64,000 nt of DNA from Duganella sp. CF402 (GTDB lineage Bacteria > Pseudomonadota > Gammaproteobacteria > Burkholderiales > Burkholderiaceae_D). The DNA lies in contig NZ_FOBG01000004.1 of assembly GCF_900109645.1 (NCBI RefSeq), positions 401,074-465,073 of the forward strand, given 5' to 3'. How positions within the stretch are numbered: position 1 is the first letter of the stretch; each line of letters opens with the position of its first letter. Of this stretch, positions 10,001-18,363 are shown piece by piece. A program made the position numbers and the translations under genes. Below the pieces are notes generated by a model that saw only the letters and a program-made list of their open reading frames with translations, did no database searches and was not told the origin of the DNA.

Positions 10001-13000
10001 GCCAGCAGCTGGACGCGCTGGCGCCGGACCAACTGGCCACGCTGGGCACGCGCCAGATCGCCGGCCTGACCACGCGCAACCTGCCCGGCCTGGCGCCGGA
10101 GGACGTGGCCGCCATCGGCAGCGACGGCATGCGCGCGCTGAGCACGGCCATGCTGGTGGCGCTGAGCACGGCGCAGCTGGCGGCGCTCGGCGCCGACCCG
10201 GCCGGCAGCCTGTTCGGCACGCTGAGCACCACCCAGCTCAGCGTGCTGGGCACGCGCGCCATCGCCGCCCTCACCGTCGACCAGATCATTGCGCTGAGCA
10301 CCGCGCAGGCGGCCTCGCTGAGCAGCATGCAGCTGGGCGCCTTCAGCACGGCCGATATCGCGGCGCTGGAAACGGCCGACCTGGCCGCGCTGCGTGCCGC
10401 CACCCTGGCGACCTTGAGCACGCGCCAGGTGGCGGTGTTCAGCAGCGACCAGGTGGCCAGCCTGGTCAGCGCCCAGCTGGCGGCGCTGACCTCGGCGCAG
10501 TTCTCGGCGCTCAACTCGGACGCCGTGCAAGGCTTGCAGTTGAACGATATCCCGGTGCTCAACACCAGCGTGATTGCCGGCCTGTCGGAGCGCGTGCTGG
10601 CCGCGCTCAGCACCGACCAGGTGGCGGCGCTCAGCACGCGCCAGATTGCGGCGCTCAGCACCAAGCAGCTCAACGCGCTCAACAGCGACCAGATGTTCAA
10701 CCTGCAGTCGGCGCAGATCGCCGCGCTCAGTTCGGCGCAACTGGCCGGCCTGTCGCTGCGCGAAATCGCCGCCCTCAACACCGACAACCTGGCGGCGCTG
10801 AAGCCGGCCGTGATTGCCGCGCTCAGTGCGGCGCAGTTGAGCGTGCTGGGCAACGATCCTTATGGCAGCGGCGACACCGCCATCTGGGCCCTGAGCACGG
10901 CGCAAATCGCCGCGCTGCGCACCAGTGCGCTGGCCGGCCTGCGCACCCAGCAGGCACAGGCGCTGAGCTCGGACCAGGTCGGCGCCTTCAACAGCGCCCA
11001 GTTGGCGGCGCTGGAAAATGCCGATCTGCGCGCGCTCGACCTGGAAGACATCGCCGCGCTCAAGGTCACCACCATCAAGGGCTTGACCGCGTCGCAGCTG
11101 GCCGCCTTGACGGCGGACCAGTTCGGCATCCTGAGCACGGCCCAGTTTGCCGCGCTGGGCAGCAGCACGCTGGGCGGGCTGACCGCCGCGCAGGCGGTGG
11201 CCCTCAGCGCCGACCAGGCGGCCGCCATGAACAGCAGCCAGCTGGGTGCGCTGTCGCTGGCGGCGCTGGCCCAGATCGAAGCGGACGACGTGGCGGTGCT
11301 GCAAACGCGCGCCATTGTCGGCCTCGGCTCGGCGCAGATGGCGGTGCTGAGCGCCGCCCAGCTGGCGGCCCTGACCACGGAGCAAGTGTCGGTGCTGTCC
11401 AGCCGCCAGGTCAACGCCCTGAGCGACACCAAGATTGCCGCCTTCAGCGGCGACAGCCTGGCCGCGCTCAACACCCAGGCCATCTCGGGACTGGGCACGG
11501 GCGCGCTGGCGCGCCTGAACGCGGATCAGCTGCAAAGCCTGACCACGCGCCAGATCATCAATCTGGCGTCGCAGCAGATCGCCGGCCTGCGCCCGGCGCA
11601 GGTGGCGGCGCTCAGCGAAGACCAGGTGGCAGTGCTGGGCACGCGCCAGGTGGCCGGCCTGTCGCAGCAGGCGCTGATCGCGCTCGATACCGATATCGCC
11701 GTGCTAAGCACGCAAGCGGTGGCGGCACTGAGCGGCGCGCAGATCGCCGCGCTGGGCGTGACCGCCGGCGGCGCGGCTGCCAATTTCGACCTGCTGGGCA
11801 GCGCGCAAATCGCCGCCATCAACACCAGCGCGCTGCAATTCCTGAGCATCACGCAAATCAAGGCCTTCGGCAGCGACCAGATCGGCGCGCTGAGCCAGAA
11901 ACAAGTCAGCGCGCTGTCGCCGACCTTCTTGCACACCCTGAGCGCGGCGCAGCTGGCCGGCCTCGGCACGGCGCAAGTGGCGGCCTTGAGCACCTCGCAG
12001 CTGGACGGCCTGAGCATCAGCCAATTCACCGCCTTGAGTGCGGACCAGGTGCATGCGCTGACGGCAGTGCAGTTCGGCAGCTTGTCGGCGGCCGAGATCG
12101 GCGCCCTCAGCCTCGACGCGCTGGCGGCGGTCAGCGTGGCGGCCATTGCCGGCCTGACGGCCGAGCAGTTGAACGCGCTGGGCGGCAAGGGCCTGGGCAT
12201 TGCGGCCCTGAGCACGGCGCAGATGGCGGCCCTGAGCACCAAGGCCTTTGCCGGCCTGACCACGGCCCAGGCCGTGGCGCTGACGGCCGAGCAGGCCGCA
12301 GCCCTGAGCGGCGCACAGCTGGCGGCGTTGCCGCTGACCGTGGTCGGCGCGATGGAAGCGGAAGACATCGGGGCGCTGAAACTGTCGGCCGTGGCGGCGC
12401 TCAAAACGCAGCAGCTGCTGGCGCTGAAAGGCAGCCAGATCGCCGCGCTCAGCGCGGACCAGGTGGCGGTGCTGGGCAGTGCCCAGCTGGCCAGCCTGTC
12501 GGCGGCGCAAGTGGCCTACCTGTCGCTGGACGACGTGGCGGTGATCAGCCCTGCCCTGCTGAATGCGGCGGCCAAGGATGGCAACCTGCTGGCGGCCATG
12601 AGCAACGCCCAATTGCAGGCGCTAAGCGAGGCCCAGTGTGCGGCGCTGAACTCGGCGGCGATCGCGCGCCTGCGTCCGGCCCAGCTGGCGGTGCTGGACG
12701 CGGTCGATATCGCCGTGCTCGGCACCAGTGTGATCCGTGCGCTGACCGACGAGCAATTGCTGGCGCTGACGGTGCAGCAAGTGTCGGCGCTGACCTTGCC
12801 GCAAATGGCGGCGCTCAAGCCGAGCGACAGCGCCAGCCAGTTCACGGCGGCGCAGATGGCGGCCTTCTCCGGCGCCCAGCTGGCGGCCATGAGCACGGCC
12901 ATGATTGCCGACCTCAGCCCGGCCAATTTAAAAGCGATCGAGGCGGCCGACATCGCCAGCCTTGGCACGCAGCAGATCCGCGCGCTGACGCCGTTCCAGA

Positions 13001-13800
13001 TGTCGTCGCTGAGCAATGCCCAGCTGGCGCAGCTGACCACCACCCAAACCCACGTGATGAGTTCGACGCAATACTATGCGCTGACGCCATCGCAGCAGGC
13101 GGTTTTCAGCGACGACCAGAAATTGGCCATGACCTTCAAGACGCCGCTGGTGCTCGATCTCGACGGCAACGGCGTGCGCACGCTGGGGCTGGAGGCGGGC
13201 GTGCAGTTCGACCTGGCAGCCAGCGGTGACAAGCGCACCACCGGCTGGGTCGGCTCCGGCGACGGCTTGCTGGCGCTGGACCGCAACGGCGATGGCGCGA
13301 TCAACGACGGCAGCGAGCTGTTCGGTTCGGCGACACGCCTGGCCAACGGCAGCACAGCCTCCAACGGCTACGAAGCGCTGGCCGCGCTGGATGAAAATGG
13401 CGATGGCAAGATCGATGCGAAGGATTCGCTGTACAGCGCCTTGCGGGTGTGGATCGATGCCGATGCGGACGGCGTCAGCCAGCCGGGCGAGTTGAAGCGC
13501 TTGTCCGGACTGCGCATCGCCAGCCTGAACCTGGACGTGCAGCACAGCGATGCGGTCGACAATGGCAACCTGATCGGCCTGACCTCGACCTACACCACCG
13601 ACGACGGCCAATCGCACGCGGCGGCGGACGTCTGGTTTGCGCAAGGACCGGGCAGCAGCGCCGCCCAGCTGGCGTCAGCGCTGCAGCAATACACCGCCGC
13701 CGCGCCGCTCAGCGGCGCCACCCACACCGAGCACGACAGCCTGCGCAAGCAAGCCCTGCTGGCTAGCACGTCGCAAGGCATACTGGCGGCGCCGCGCTAA
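7060..13800 (+). CDS. Giant octapeptide-repeat protein with C-terminal EF-hand-like calcium-binding domain
   Basis: This 2246-residue protein starts MSGPIGLSTQDIANLS; GAGG lies eight bases before the ATG at 7060, and the earlier in-frame ATG at 6970 lacks this support. Residues about 5-2020 are a run of eight-residue units of pattern x-A-L-[ST]-[ST]-x-Q-[ILV]. The C-terminus (from about 2030) reads PLVLDLDGNGVRTL, followed by calcium-loop-like stretches at about 2074 (DRNGDGAINDGSE), 2111 (DENGDGKIDAKD) and 2133 (DADADGVSQPGE). Similar C-terminal modules end many large type I-secreted proteins, so it is probably a secreted or surface protein. There is no N-terminal signal peptide, and no type I exporter lies in the window. 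The function is unknown; adhesin or matrix roles are only guesses. A paralogue begins at 60498. Confidence 0.8.
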   Translation: MSGPIGLSTQDIANLSVATIAAWSTDDILDLLPEQVAALRTDQVAAFSSKQLAALVPTNFTAMTTQDVAALKPAVLNAAGAAVPALMGALSSDQIVALTTAQVAALGTAAFTNLTSLTPGIIVAFETADLAALSTANIAALDASDFGVMLTQQLAALASRQIAALSSDDIQAISVDGFAALSTQSIAALSSKQIAALTADQAVALTTRQAATLSSAQLAALASDNFTQLEAEDIGAMKTATIAGLSTRQIGLLSAGQLAGFTTAQFAALSTRQVAALNSDALTGLPTADLAALSSSAVAQLATAVLAQLNTDQIRAFTTQQISALSSVQFVALNSDQIANLRTAQLNVLGSRQIAGLATEDVLALDGGDLPFLNTAAIAALSSKQFSVLGGDDYSAIASLTTAQVAALRSATLAALNAGQAALLTSRQAAALSSEQITALSTAAVQALQAADFGAFKTQVIAALSTRQMAVLSSAQLAAFSPAQVGVLSSRQLAALSSDTLAGLSSADLAALTTSAVPLLNPQLLWALSTAQLAGIGSRHLAVMSSAQINAFTTTQIAALSTRQLIGLGALQAAALGSDDISVLGSSAMRALGTAAIGVLNSSQLAALGADAGGSLFGVLSTAQIAALTTRALSGITTDQIVALSTAQAAALNSSQMAVMSTKLIPVLETADLAALSTSVIASLGALPMALLNADQVTALSTLQASVLSSKQFAALNYPALMGLQSQDLGALSTATVAAIATDTLMVLATEQLAGLSTRQMSVLSSRQLNALTIDQIASLGSAQIGALGAQQLASLSLDAVAAITSAGIAALSTSAIAALSSAQLTALDMDIQALSTRQIAALRTNTLAGLSSDEVIALSTSQVAALSSDQARALRVEALAAMEAVDFAALRTAAIAALSTQQIAALNSDQLAAMTPAQFNVLNSRQLAALPSEAVAGFGSDSLAALGPAFLASLSPDMIAALNSNQLNSLSSQQFAVFSSQQLDALAPDQLATLGTRQIAGLTTRNLPGLAPEDVAAIGSDGMRALSTAMLVALSTAQLAALGADPAGSLFGTLSTTQLSVLGTRAIAALTVDQIIALSTAQAASLSSMQLGAFSTADIAALETADLAALRAATLATLSTRQVAVFSSDQVASLVSAQLAALTSAQFSALNSDAVQGLQLNDIPVLNTSVIAGLSERVLAALSTDQVAALSTRQIAALSTKQLNALNSDQMFNLQSAQIAALSSAQLAGLSLREIAALNTDNLAALKPAVIAALSAAQLSVLGNDPYGSGDTAIWALSTAQIAALRTSALAGLRTQQAQALSSDQVGAFNSAQLAALENADLRALDLEDIAALKVTTIKGLTASQLAALTADQFGILSTAQFAALGSSTLGGLTAAQAVALSADQAAAMNSSQLGALSLAALAQIEADDVAVLQTRAIVGLGSAQMAVLSAAQLAALTTEQVSVLSSRQVNALSDTKIAAFSGDSLAALNTQAISGLGTGALARLNADQLQSLTTRQIINLASQQIAGLRPAQVAALSEDQVAVLGTRQVAGLSQQALIALDTDIAVLSTQAVAALSGAQIAALGVTAGGAAANFDLLGSAQIAAINTSALQFLSITQIKAFGSDQIGALSQKQVSALSPTFLHTLSAAQLAGLGTAQVAALSTSQLDGLSISQFTALSADQVHALTAVQFGSLSAAEIGALSLDALAAVSVAAIAGLTAEQLNALGGKGLGIAALSTAQMAALSTKAFAGLTTAQAVALTAEQAAALSGAQLAALPLTVVGAMEAEDIGALKLSAVAALKTQQLLALKGSQIAALSADQVAVLGSAQLASLSAAQVAYLSLDDVAVISPALLNAAAKDGNLLAAMSNAQLQALSEAQCAALNSAAIARLRPAQLAVLDAVDIAVLGTSVIRALTDEQLLALTVQQVSALTLPQMAALKPSDSASQFTAAQMAAFSGAQLAAMSTAMIADLSPANLKAIEAADIASLGTQQIRALTPFQMSSLSNAQLAQLTTTQTHVMSSTQYYALTPSQQAVFSDDQKLAMTFKTPLVLDLDGNGVRTLGLEAGVQFDLAASGDKRTTGWVGSGDGLLALDRNGDGAINDGSELFGSATRLANGSTASNGYEALAALDENGDGKIDAKDSLYSALRVWIDADADGVSQPGELKRLSGLRIASLNLDVQHSDAVDNGNLIGLTSTYTTDDGQSHAAADVWFAQGPGSSAAQLASALQQYTAAAPLSGATHTEHDSLRKQALLASTSQGILAAPR
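7069..13120 (+). repeat. Degenerate 24-bp (octapeptide) tandem repeat with ~650-660 bp higher-order period
   Basis: The coding repeat is 24 bp (eight residues, consensus A-A-L-S-T-x-Q-I). Short non-octad inserts recur at about 8220, 8880, 9535, 10186, 10845 and 11750, the first five spaced about 650-660 bp. Examples are LGADAGGSLFG at 8881 and LGADPAGSLFG at 10186, exactly 1305 bp apart or two units. Copies are visibly diverged, unlike the uniform copies in the gene at 60498. Confidence 0.8.
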
Positions 13801-13805
13801 GTTTG

Positions 13806-14291
13806 TTACAGCGGCTGGAACACGCCGGCGGCTTTGTTTTTCTGGACGTTGTCCCAGGCGAAGATCTTGCCGTTCATGGCGACATACACGCCCGGCGGCA
13901 GGGTCTGCGCCACGCCGGCCGCGAAGCCGAGGTTGAACAGGGCGTCGGAGTTGGCGATTTCGTAGGGGATCATGGCGCCGGTCAGCACGATGGTCTTGCC
14001 CAGGTTGGCCGGGCCCAGCACTTGTGCGGTCTGCGGCATGGTGTCGGTGCCGTGGATGATGACGATGGCTTTCTCGCCGGCCGCGCGGCACGAGGCCAGG
14101 ATGCGCTCGCGGTCGGCATCCACCATGTCCAGCGAATCCATCAGCGGCAGCTGTTCCAGCGCCACATCGATGGTCAGGCGGCAGCGCTTGAGCAGGTCCG
14201 GCACGTGGCTGTCGGCAAAGCCGAGGGTGCCGTTCAGTTCGTTGTAGTGTTTGTCGAAGGTGCCGCCGGTGGCGAGGATGCGCAAAGTCAT
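13806..14291 (-). CDS. Asparaginase-like protein, N-terminal catalytic domain only
   Basis: The 161-residue protein carries the two asparaginase/glutaminase active-site motifs: TGGTFDK near the N-terminus (first catalytic Thr) and HGTDTM near residue 100 (second Thr with Asp), then LTGAMIP. Bacterial L-asparaginases are about 330 residues with a C-terminal domain that helps build the active site at the dimer interface; here only the N-terminal Rossmann-like domain is present. The reading frame is clean at both ends, so it looks like a naturally short family member rather than a decayed gene. It converges with the repeat protein, with five bases between stops. Activity on asparagine is plausible but unproven. 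Confidence 0.75.
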   Translation of the reverse strand: MTLRILATGGTFDKHYNELNGTLGFADSHVPDLLKRCRLTIDVALEQLPLMDSLDMVDADRERILASCRAAGEKAIVIIHGTDTMPQTAQVLGPANLGKTIVLTGAMIPYEIANSDALFNLGFAAGVAQTLPPGVYVAMNGKIFAWDNVQKNKAAGVFQPL

Positions 14292-14398
14292 GATGAAAGT
14301 TCAGGATGAAAGTAGTGATGCGCATCATAACCTAAACACCGGGACTGGAAACTTGGGCGTACTATGTCTACACTGGTTTCTTTGTTCGTTTGCTGACT

Positions 14399-15157
14399 AT
14401 GAAAGCGCTCGCTCCCGGCACTGTTATTTTCCACCGCCACCGTGGCTACGGCGTCATCACGACGGTCAATTTGCTGACCGGCTGGATCTCCGCCCGCTTC
14501 GGCAGCGAGGCGCGCACGCTCGATTTGAATCTGTCCACCGACGAGGTGCAGTTTGCCGATGGCGAAGCCATCCTGTTCCGCCGCGCCCCGCCCGACCGCA
14601 TGCCGCACGCGCGCCTGATGGCCGTGGTGCGCGAGCTGCACAAGGCCGGTTATCAAAAACTCTACCTGTACTCGTGGCCCAAGCCGTCCGGGCTGCACTG
14701 GCGCTGGCATTTGTTCACCGGCCCGCGCGACTGGATGCAGCGTTCGTGGCGCGAGGGCTGGTACGGCTCGGGCGCCGACTACAACAGCAATCCGGTGATG
14801 GGCTGGGGCGATTCGCCCGGCGCCACCACCGAGGAGTTGATCCACGCGCTGGCCAGGTTCGATCCGCAGGGGCTGGCGCAGGCGCTGGGCCGCGACGAAG
14901 ACCACACGGCGTGGTTTGCCAGCGTGTGCGATGCCTTGCTGCCCGGTTATATGTACAGCCTGGACATGCAACGTCCCGACGGCGGCCCGCTGACCGACAT
15001 GCCACCGGTGCCGGTGATTCCGGTACGCGCCTCGCTGCCGCCCTACAGCGGGCCGGAAATCACCTGGCCGCCGGGCTGGGCCGGCTTGTGGAGCAAGGTG
15101 CATGCGATGCCCACGCCGCGCATCAACCTTACCGGCGTGCCAGAGCAGACGGATTAG
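14399..15157 (+). CDS. Hypothetical protein
   Basis: The 252-residue product is not recognised. It is soluble, rich in Trp, Tyr and Pro, with no signal peptide or membrane segment. Its first 50 residues (GTVIFHRHRGYGVITTVNLLTGWISARFG) look like a small beta-barrel of the SH3/CarD-like or Tudor-like kind, followed by LYLYSWPKPSGLHWRWHLFTGPR and a Pro-rich C-terminus. The ATG at 14399 is preferred over an in-frame TTG at 14390; neither has a strong ribosome binding site. Its last 29 bp overlap the convergent dehydrogenase gene. The fold suggestion is a guess from pattern only. Confidence 0.6.
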   Translation: MKALAPGTVIFHRHRGYGVITTVNLLTGWISARFGSEARTLDLNLSTDEVQFADGEAILFRRAPPDRMPHARLMAVVRELHKAGYQKLYLYSWPKPSGLHWRWHLFTGPRDWMQRSWREGWYGSGADYNSNPVMGWGDSPGATTEELIHALARFDPQGLAQALGRDEDHTAWFASVCDALLPGYMYSLDMQRPDGGPLTDMPPVPVIPVRASLPPYSGPEITWPPGWAGLWSKVHAMPTPRINLTGVPEQTD

Positions 15158-16121
15158 CGATATTGGCTGGCGCGCCGTTGGCAAAATCCACCACGTTCTG
15201 GAACGCATGCTGGAAATACAACTCATAGCTGTCCTGCTCGACGTAGCCCAGGTGTGGCGTCGCCAGCACGGTCGGTATCTTTAAAATCGGCGAATCTGCC
15301 GGCAACGGCTCGGAAGTGTAGACATCCAGCGCCGCATAGCCCGGCCGGCCCTTGGCCAGCGCAGCTTCTAATGCATCCGCCTGCACCAGTTCCGCGCGGC
15401 TGGTATTCACAAACAGCGCGCTCGGCTGCATGCGCGCCAGGTCGTCGGCGGTGACGATGCCGCGTGTGGCGTCGTTCAGGCGTAAATGCAGGCTCAGCAC
15501 ATCGGCCTGCTCAAAGAAGGCCTCGCGCGAGGCCGCTGCTGTGCAGCCATCCGCCACCGCCCTGGCGCGGCTGGCTTCGCTGCCCCAGACCATCACTTGC
15601 ATGCCGAACGCATGCCCAAAGCCGGCCACGGTCTGGCCGATCTTGCCATAGCCCCAAATCCCCAGCGTACGGCCCTTGAGCACAAAGCCCAACCCGTTCA
15701 ACTGCGGGTTGATGGATGCCGTCTGCCACAGCCCATCCTTCAAATTGTTCGCATATGGCACGATCTTGCGCGCCGCAGCCATGATCAGCGCCCAAGTCAG
15801 CTCGGCCGGCGCGGTTGGCGAACCCACGCCTTCGGCAATCGCTATCCCGAGTTCCGTTGCTGCCGCGACATCGACATGACCAGCCAGCTTGCCGGTCTGG
15901 GAAATTAATTTCAAATTAGGCAATTTCGAAAGCAATGCACGGTTGAAATGCGTGCGTTCGCGGATCAACACCAGCGCATCGAACGGCGCCAGCCGGATGG
16001 CCAGCTGGCCCAGCCCCCGAGTAGTGCTGTTGAACACTTTTACTTCGTGGTCTGCCAACAACTCAAAGCACTTCAAACTTTGAGTTGCATTCTGGTAATC
16101 ATCAAGAATTGCGATTTTCAT
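15129..16121 (-). CDS. D-2-hydroxyacid dehydrogenase family protein (NAD-dependent)
   Basis: The 330-residue protein has the two-domain layout of D-isomer-specific 2-hydroxyacid dehydrogenases. The NAD-binding motif GIWGYGKIGQTVAGFG lies near residue 155, and the catalytic triad can be placed in order: Arg in NTSRAELV, Glu in LDVYTSEPL and His in TPHLGYVE. Members reduce 2-keto acids or oxidise D-2-hydroxy acids (serA, ghrA/B and ldhA types). It lacks the C-terminal ACT domain of many SerA proteins, so serine biosynthesis is not indicated. It converges with 14399-15157 with a 29-bp overlap. Confidence 0.85.
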   Translation of the reverse strand: MKIAILDDYQNATQSLKCFELLADHEVKVFNSTTRGLGQLAIRLAPFDALVLIRERTHFNRALLSKLPNLKLISQTGKLAGHVDVAAATELGIAIAEGVGSPTAPAELTWALIMAAARKIVPYANNLKDGLWQTASINPQLNGLGFVLKGRTLGIWGYGKIGQTVAGFGHAFGMQVMVWGSEASRARAVADGCTAAASREAFFEQADVLSLHLRLNDATRGIVTADDLARMQPSALFVNTSRAELVQADALEAALAKGRPGYAALDVYTSEPLPADSPILKIPTVLATPHLGYVEQDSYELYFQHAFQNVVDFANGAPANIANPSALARR

Positions 16122-16403
16122 GAAAGATAAACGATGTTTTGGTTAATTTCGTAGGGAAATAACGGGTTACGAAGCAAGTCGAATAGCTTACTACTTTACT
16201 CAACCAATTCTCCTACATTTTTGTATGGAACGCCTGTTGAGGGGTGTACAATCGGCCAAAACCTACGGGCCCGACGACCAGATCCGGGCCGCGCACGACC
16301 GCCGTACACCCGCCGACCCATTTCGAATGGAGTTCTGAGCGCTAGCCATAAGCTGACGACGATCCTGCCGCCACAGAATTTTAATTAGCATTGGAGAAGT
16401 ACC

Positions 16404-18278
16404 ATGAACCAACCTGTGATGGGTGGCGTCGCACCTTTGAACGCCCCAGCTTACATCAAACAGCAAAAGCTCATCAATTGGGTCGCGGAGATCGCCGCCC
16501 TGACCAAACCGGACCGCATTTACTGGTGCGACGGCTCGCAGGAAGAGTATGACCGCCTGTGTGCTGAAATGGTTGCCGCCGGCACCATGAAAAAGCTGAA
16601 CCAGGAAAAACGCCCGAACTCCTACCTGGCCTGCTCGGATCCAACCGACGTGGCGCGCGTGGAAGACCGCACCTTCATCTGCTCGGCCACCAAGGAACAA
16701 GCCGGCCCGACCAACAACTGGATGGACCCGGCCGAAATGCGCGCCACCCTGCATCCACTGTTCGACGGCTGCATGGTCGGCCGCACCATGTATGTGGTGC
16801 CGTTCTCGATGGGCCCGCTGGGTTCGCCGATCGCCCACATCGGTGTGGAACTGTCGGACTCGCCATATGTGGCGGTCAATATGCGCACCATGACCCGCAT
16901 GGGCAAAGCCGTCTACGACGTGCTGGGCACCGACGGCGAATTCGTGCCATGCGTACACACTGTGGGCGCGCCGCTGAAAGCCGGCCAGAAAGACGTGGCA
17001 TGGCCATGCAATTCCACCAAGTACATCGTGCACTACCCTGAGACCCGCGAAATCTGGTCCTTCGGTTCCGGCTACGGCGGCAACGCGCTGCTGGGCAAGA
17101 AGTGCTTCGCGCTGCGTATCGCCTCGAACATGGGCTTCCAGGACGCCCAGAGCGGCGAAGGTGTTGGCGCAGGTTGGCTGGCTGAACACATGCTGATCCT
17201 GGGCGTGGAATCGCCGGAAGGCAAAAAACACTACGTCGCAGCGGCCTTCCCATCGGCCTGCGGCAAGACCAACTTCGCCATGCTGATTCCGCCAACGTCG
17301 TTCAAAGGCTGGAAAATCACCACTATCGGCGACGATATTGCATGGATCAAGCCGGGCGCCGATGGCCGCCTGTACGCCATCAACCCGGAAGCCGGCTACT
17401 TCGGCGTGGCGCCTGGCACCAACGAAAAAACCAACTACAACTGCATGGCCTCGCTGCGCGAGAACACCATCTTCACCAACGTGGCGCTGACCGATGACGG
17501 CGACGTGTGGTGGGAAGGCCTGAGCAAGCCGGCCCCGCAGCACCTGATCGACTGGCAAGGTAACGACTGGACGCCGGACTCGACCACCAAGGCCGCGCAC
17601 CCGAACGCCCGCTTCACCGTGCCTGCGACCCAGAATCCAGTGATCGACCCGGCCTGGGACGATCCAGCCGGCGTGCCGATCTCGGCCTTCATCTTCGGCG
17701 GCCGCCGTTCGACCACCGTGCCGCTGGTGACCGAAGCCCGCAACTGGGTGGAAGGCGTCTACATGGCCGCGACGATGGGTTCGGAAACCACCGCCGCCGC
17801 TGCCGGCCAGATGGGCATCGTGCGCCGCGACCCGTTCGCCATGCTGCCATTCATCGGCTACAACATGGCCGACTACTTCCAGCACTGGCTGAACCTGGGT
17901 GAAAAAGTGGGCAAGATCAACGGCGCCACCCTGCCGAAGATCTACTGCGTCAACTGGTTCCGTACCGACGAGCAAGGCCACTTCGTCTGGCCTGGCTTCG
18001 GCGACAATATGCGCGTCCTGAAATGGATGCTGGAACGCATCGAAGGCACGGCTGGCGGTATCGAAAACATCTTCGGCACCACCCCGCGCTTCGGCGACCT
18101 GAACTGGGACGGCATTCCATTCTCGCCGGAAGAATTCGAAACCATCACCTCGATCGACAAGGATGCATGGCGCGAAGAACTGAAGCTGCACGAAGAACTG
18201 TTCACCAAGCTGGCCTACCACCTGCCTGAAGAACTGAAGGCAGTGAAAGCCGACCTCGAGAAGCGCCTGGCAAAATAA
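16404..18278 (+). CDS. pckG: Phosphoenolpyruvate carboxykinase (GTP)
   Basis: The 624-residue protein matches GTP-dependent PEPCK throughout: RPNSYLACSDPTDVARVEDR, FSMGPLGSPIAHIGVELSDS, the nucleotide loop AAFPSACGKTNFAML with the reactive cysteine, GDDIAWIKPG, and the guanine-pocket region RRDPFAMLPFIGYNMADYFQHW. It converts oxaloacetate and GTP to PEP, the first step of gluconeogenesis. A 282-bp AT-richer leader precedes it and a strong terminator follows, so it is monocistronic. The start at 16404 has GGAG eight bases upstream. Confidence 0.97.
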   Translation: MNQPVMGGVAPLNAPAYIKQQKLINWVAEIAALTKPDRIYWCDGSQEEYDRLCAEMVAAGTMKKLNQEKRPNSYLACSDPTDVARVEDRTFICSATKEQAGPTNNWMDPAEMRATLHPLFDGCMVGRTMYVVPFSMGPLGSPIAHIGVELSDSPYVAVNMRTMTRMGKAVYDVLGTDGEFVPCVHTVGAPLKAGQKDVAWPCNSTKYIVHYPETREIWSFGSGYGGNALLGKKCFALRIASNMGFQDAQSGEGVGAGWLAEHMLILGVESPEGKKHYVAAAFPSACGKTNFAMLIPPTSFKGWKITTIGDDIAWIKPGADGRLYAINPEAGYFGVAPGTNEKTNYNCMASLRENTIFTNVALTDDGDVWWEGLSKPAPQHLIDWQGNDWTPDSTTKAAHPNARFTVPATQNPVIDPAWDDPAGVPISAFIFGGRRSTTVPLVTEARNWVEGVYMAATMGSETTAAAAGQMGIVRRDPFAMLPFIGYNMADYFQHWLNLGEKVGKINGATLPKIYCVNWFRTDEQGHFVWPGFGDNMRVLKWMLERIEGTAGGIENIFGTTPRFGDLNWDGIPFSPEEFETITSIDKDAWREELKLHEELFTKLAYHLPEELKAVKADLEKRLAK

Positions 18279-18297
18279 GCCGGCCGGAGGAGACAGA

Positions 18298-18326
18298 AAC
18301 CGGGGCTGTGTGCCCCGGTTTTTTTT
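18298..18326 (+). terminator. Rho-independent terminator of pckG
   Basis: A 9-bp stem AACCGGGGC / GCCCCGGTT (18298-18306 with 18312-18320), five-base loop, then a T-run to 18326. Confidence 0.9.
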
Positions 18327-18334
18327 GCTTGTGA

Positions 18335-18354
18335 TTTCGCACAGGTGTGCTAAA
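18335..18354. promoter_or_regulatory. Candidate TetR operator, copy 1 (upstream of the regulator)
   Basis: TTTCGCACA-GG-TGTGCTAAA is a 20-bp near-palindrome (8 of 9 arm positions) ending nine bases before the TetR start codon. It shares its arms with the perfect copy at 18981-19000, so autoregulation is likely. Confidence 0.65.
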
Positions 18355-18363
18355 GTTCAGCGC

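Noticed and set aside
9157..11535. 792-residue minus-strand open frame opposite the first repeat protein
   Set aside because: Same cause: periodic GC-rich coding without stops. No ribosome binding site, and composition is only Arg/Gly/His/Gln/Ala.
16263..18221. 652-residue minus-strand open frame opposite pckG
   Set aside because: Shadow frame: pckG is unambiguous on the plus strand.
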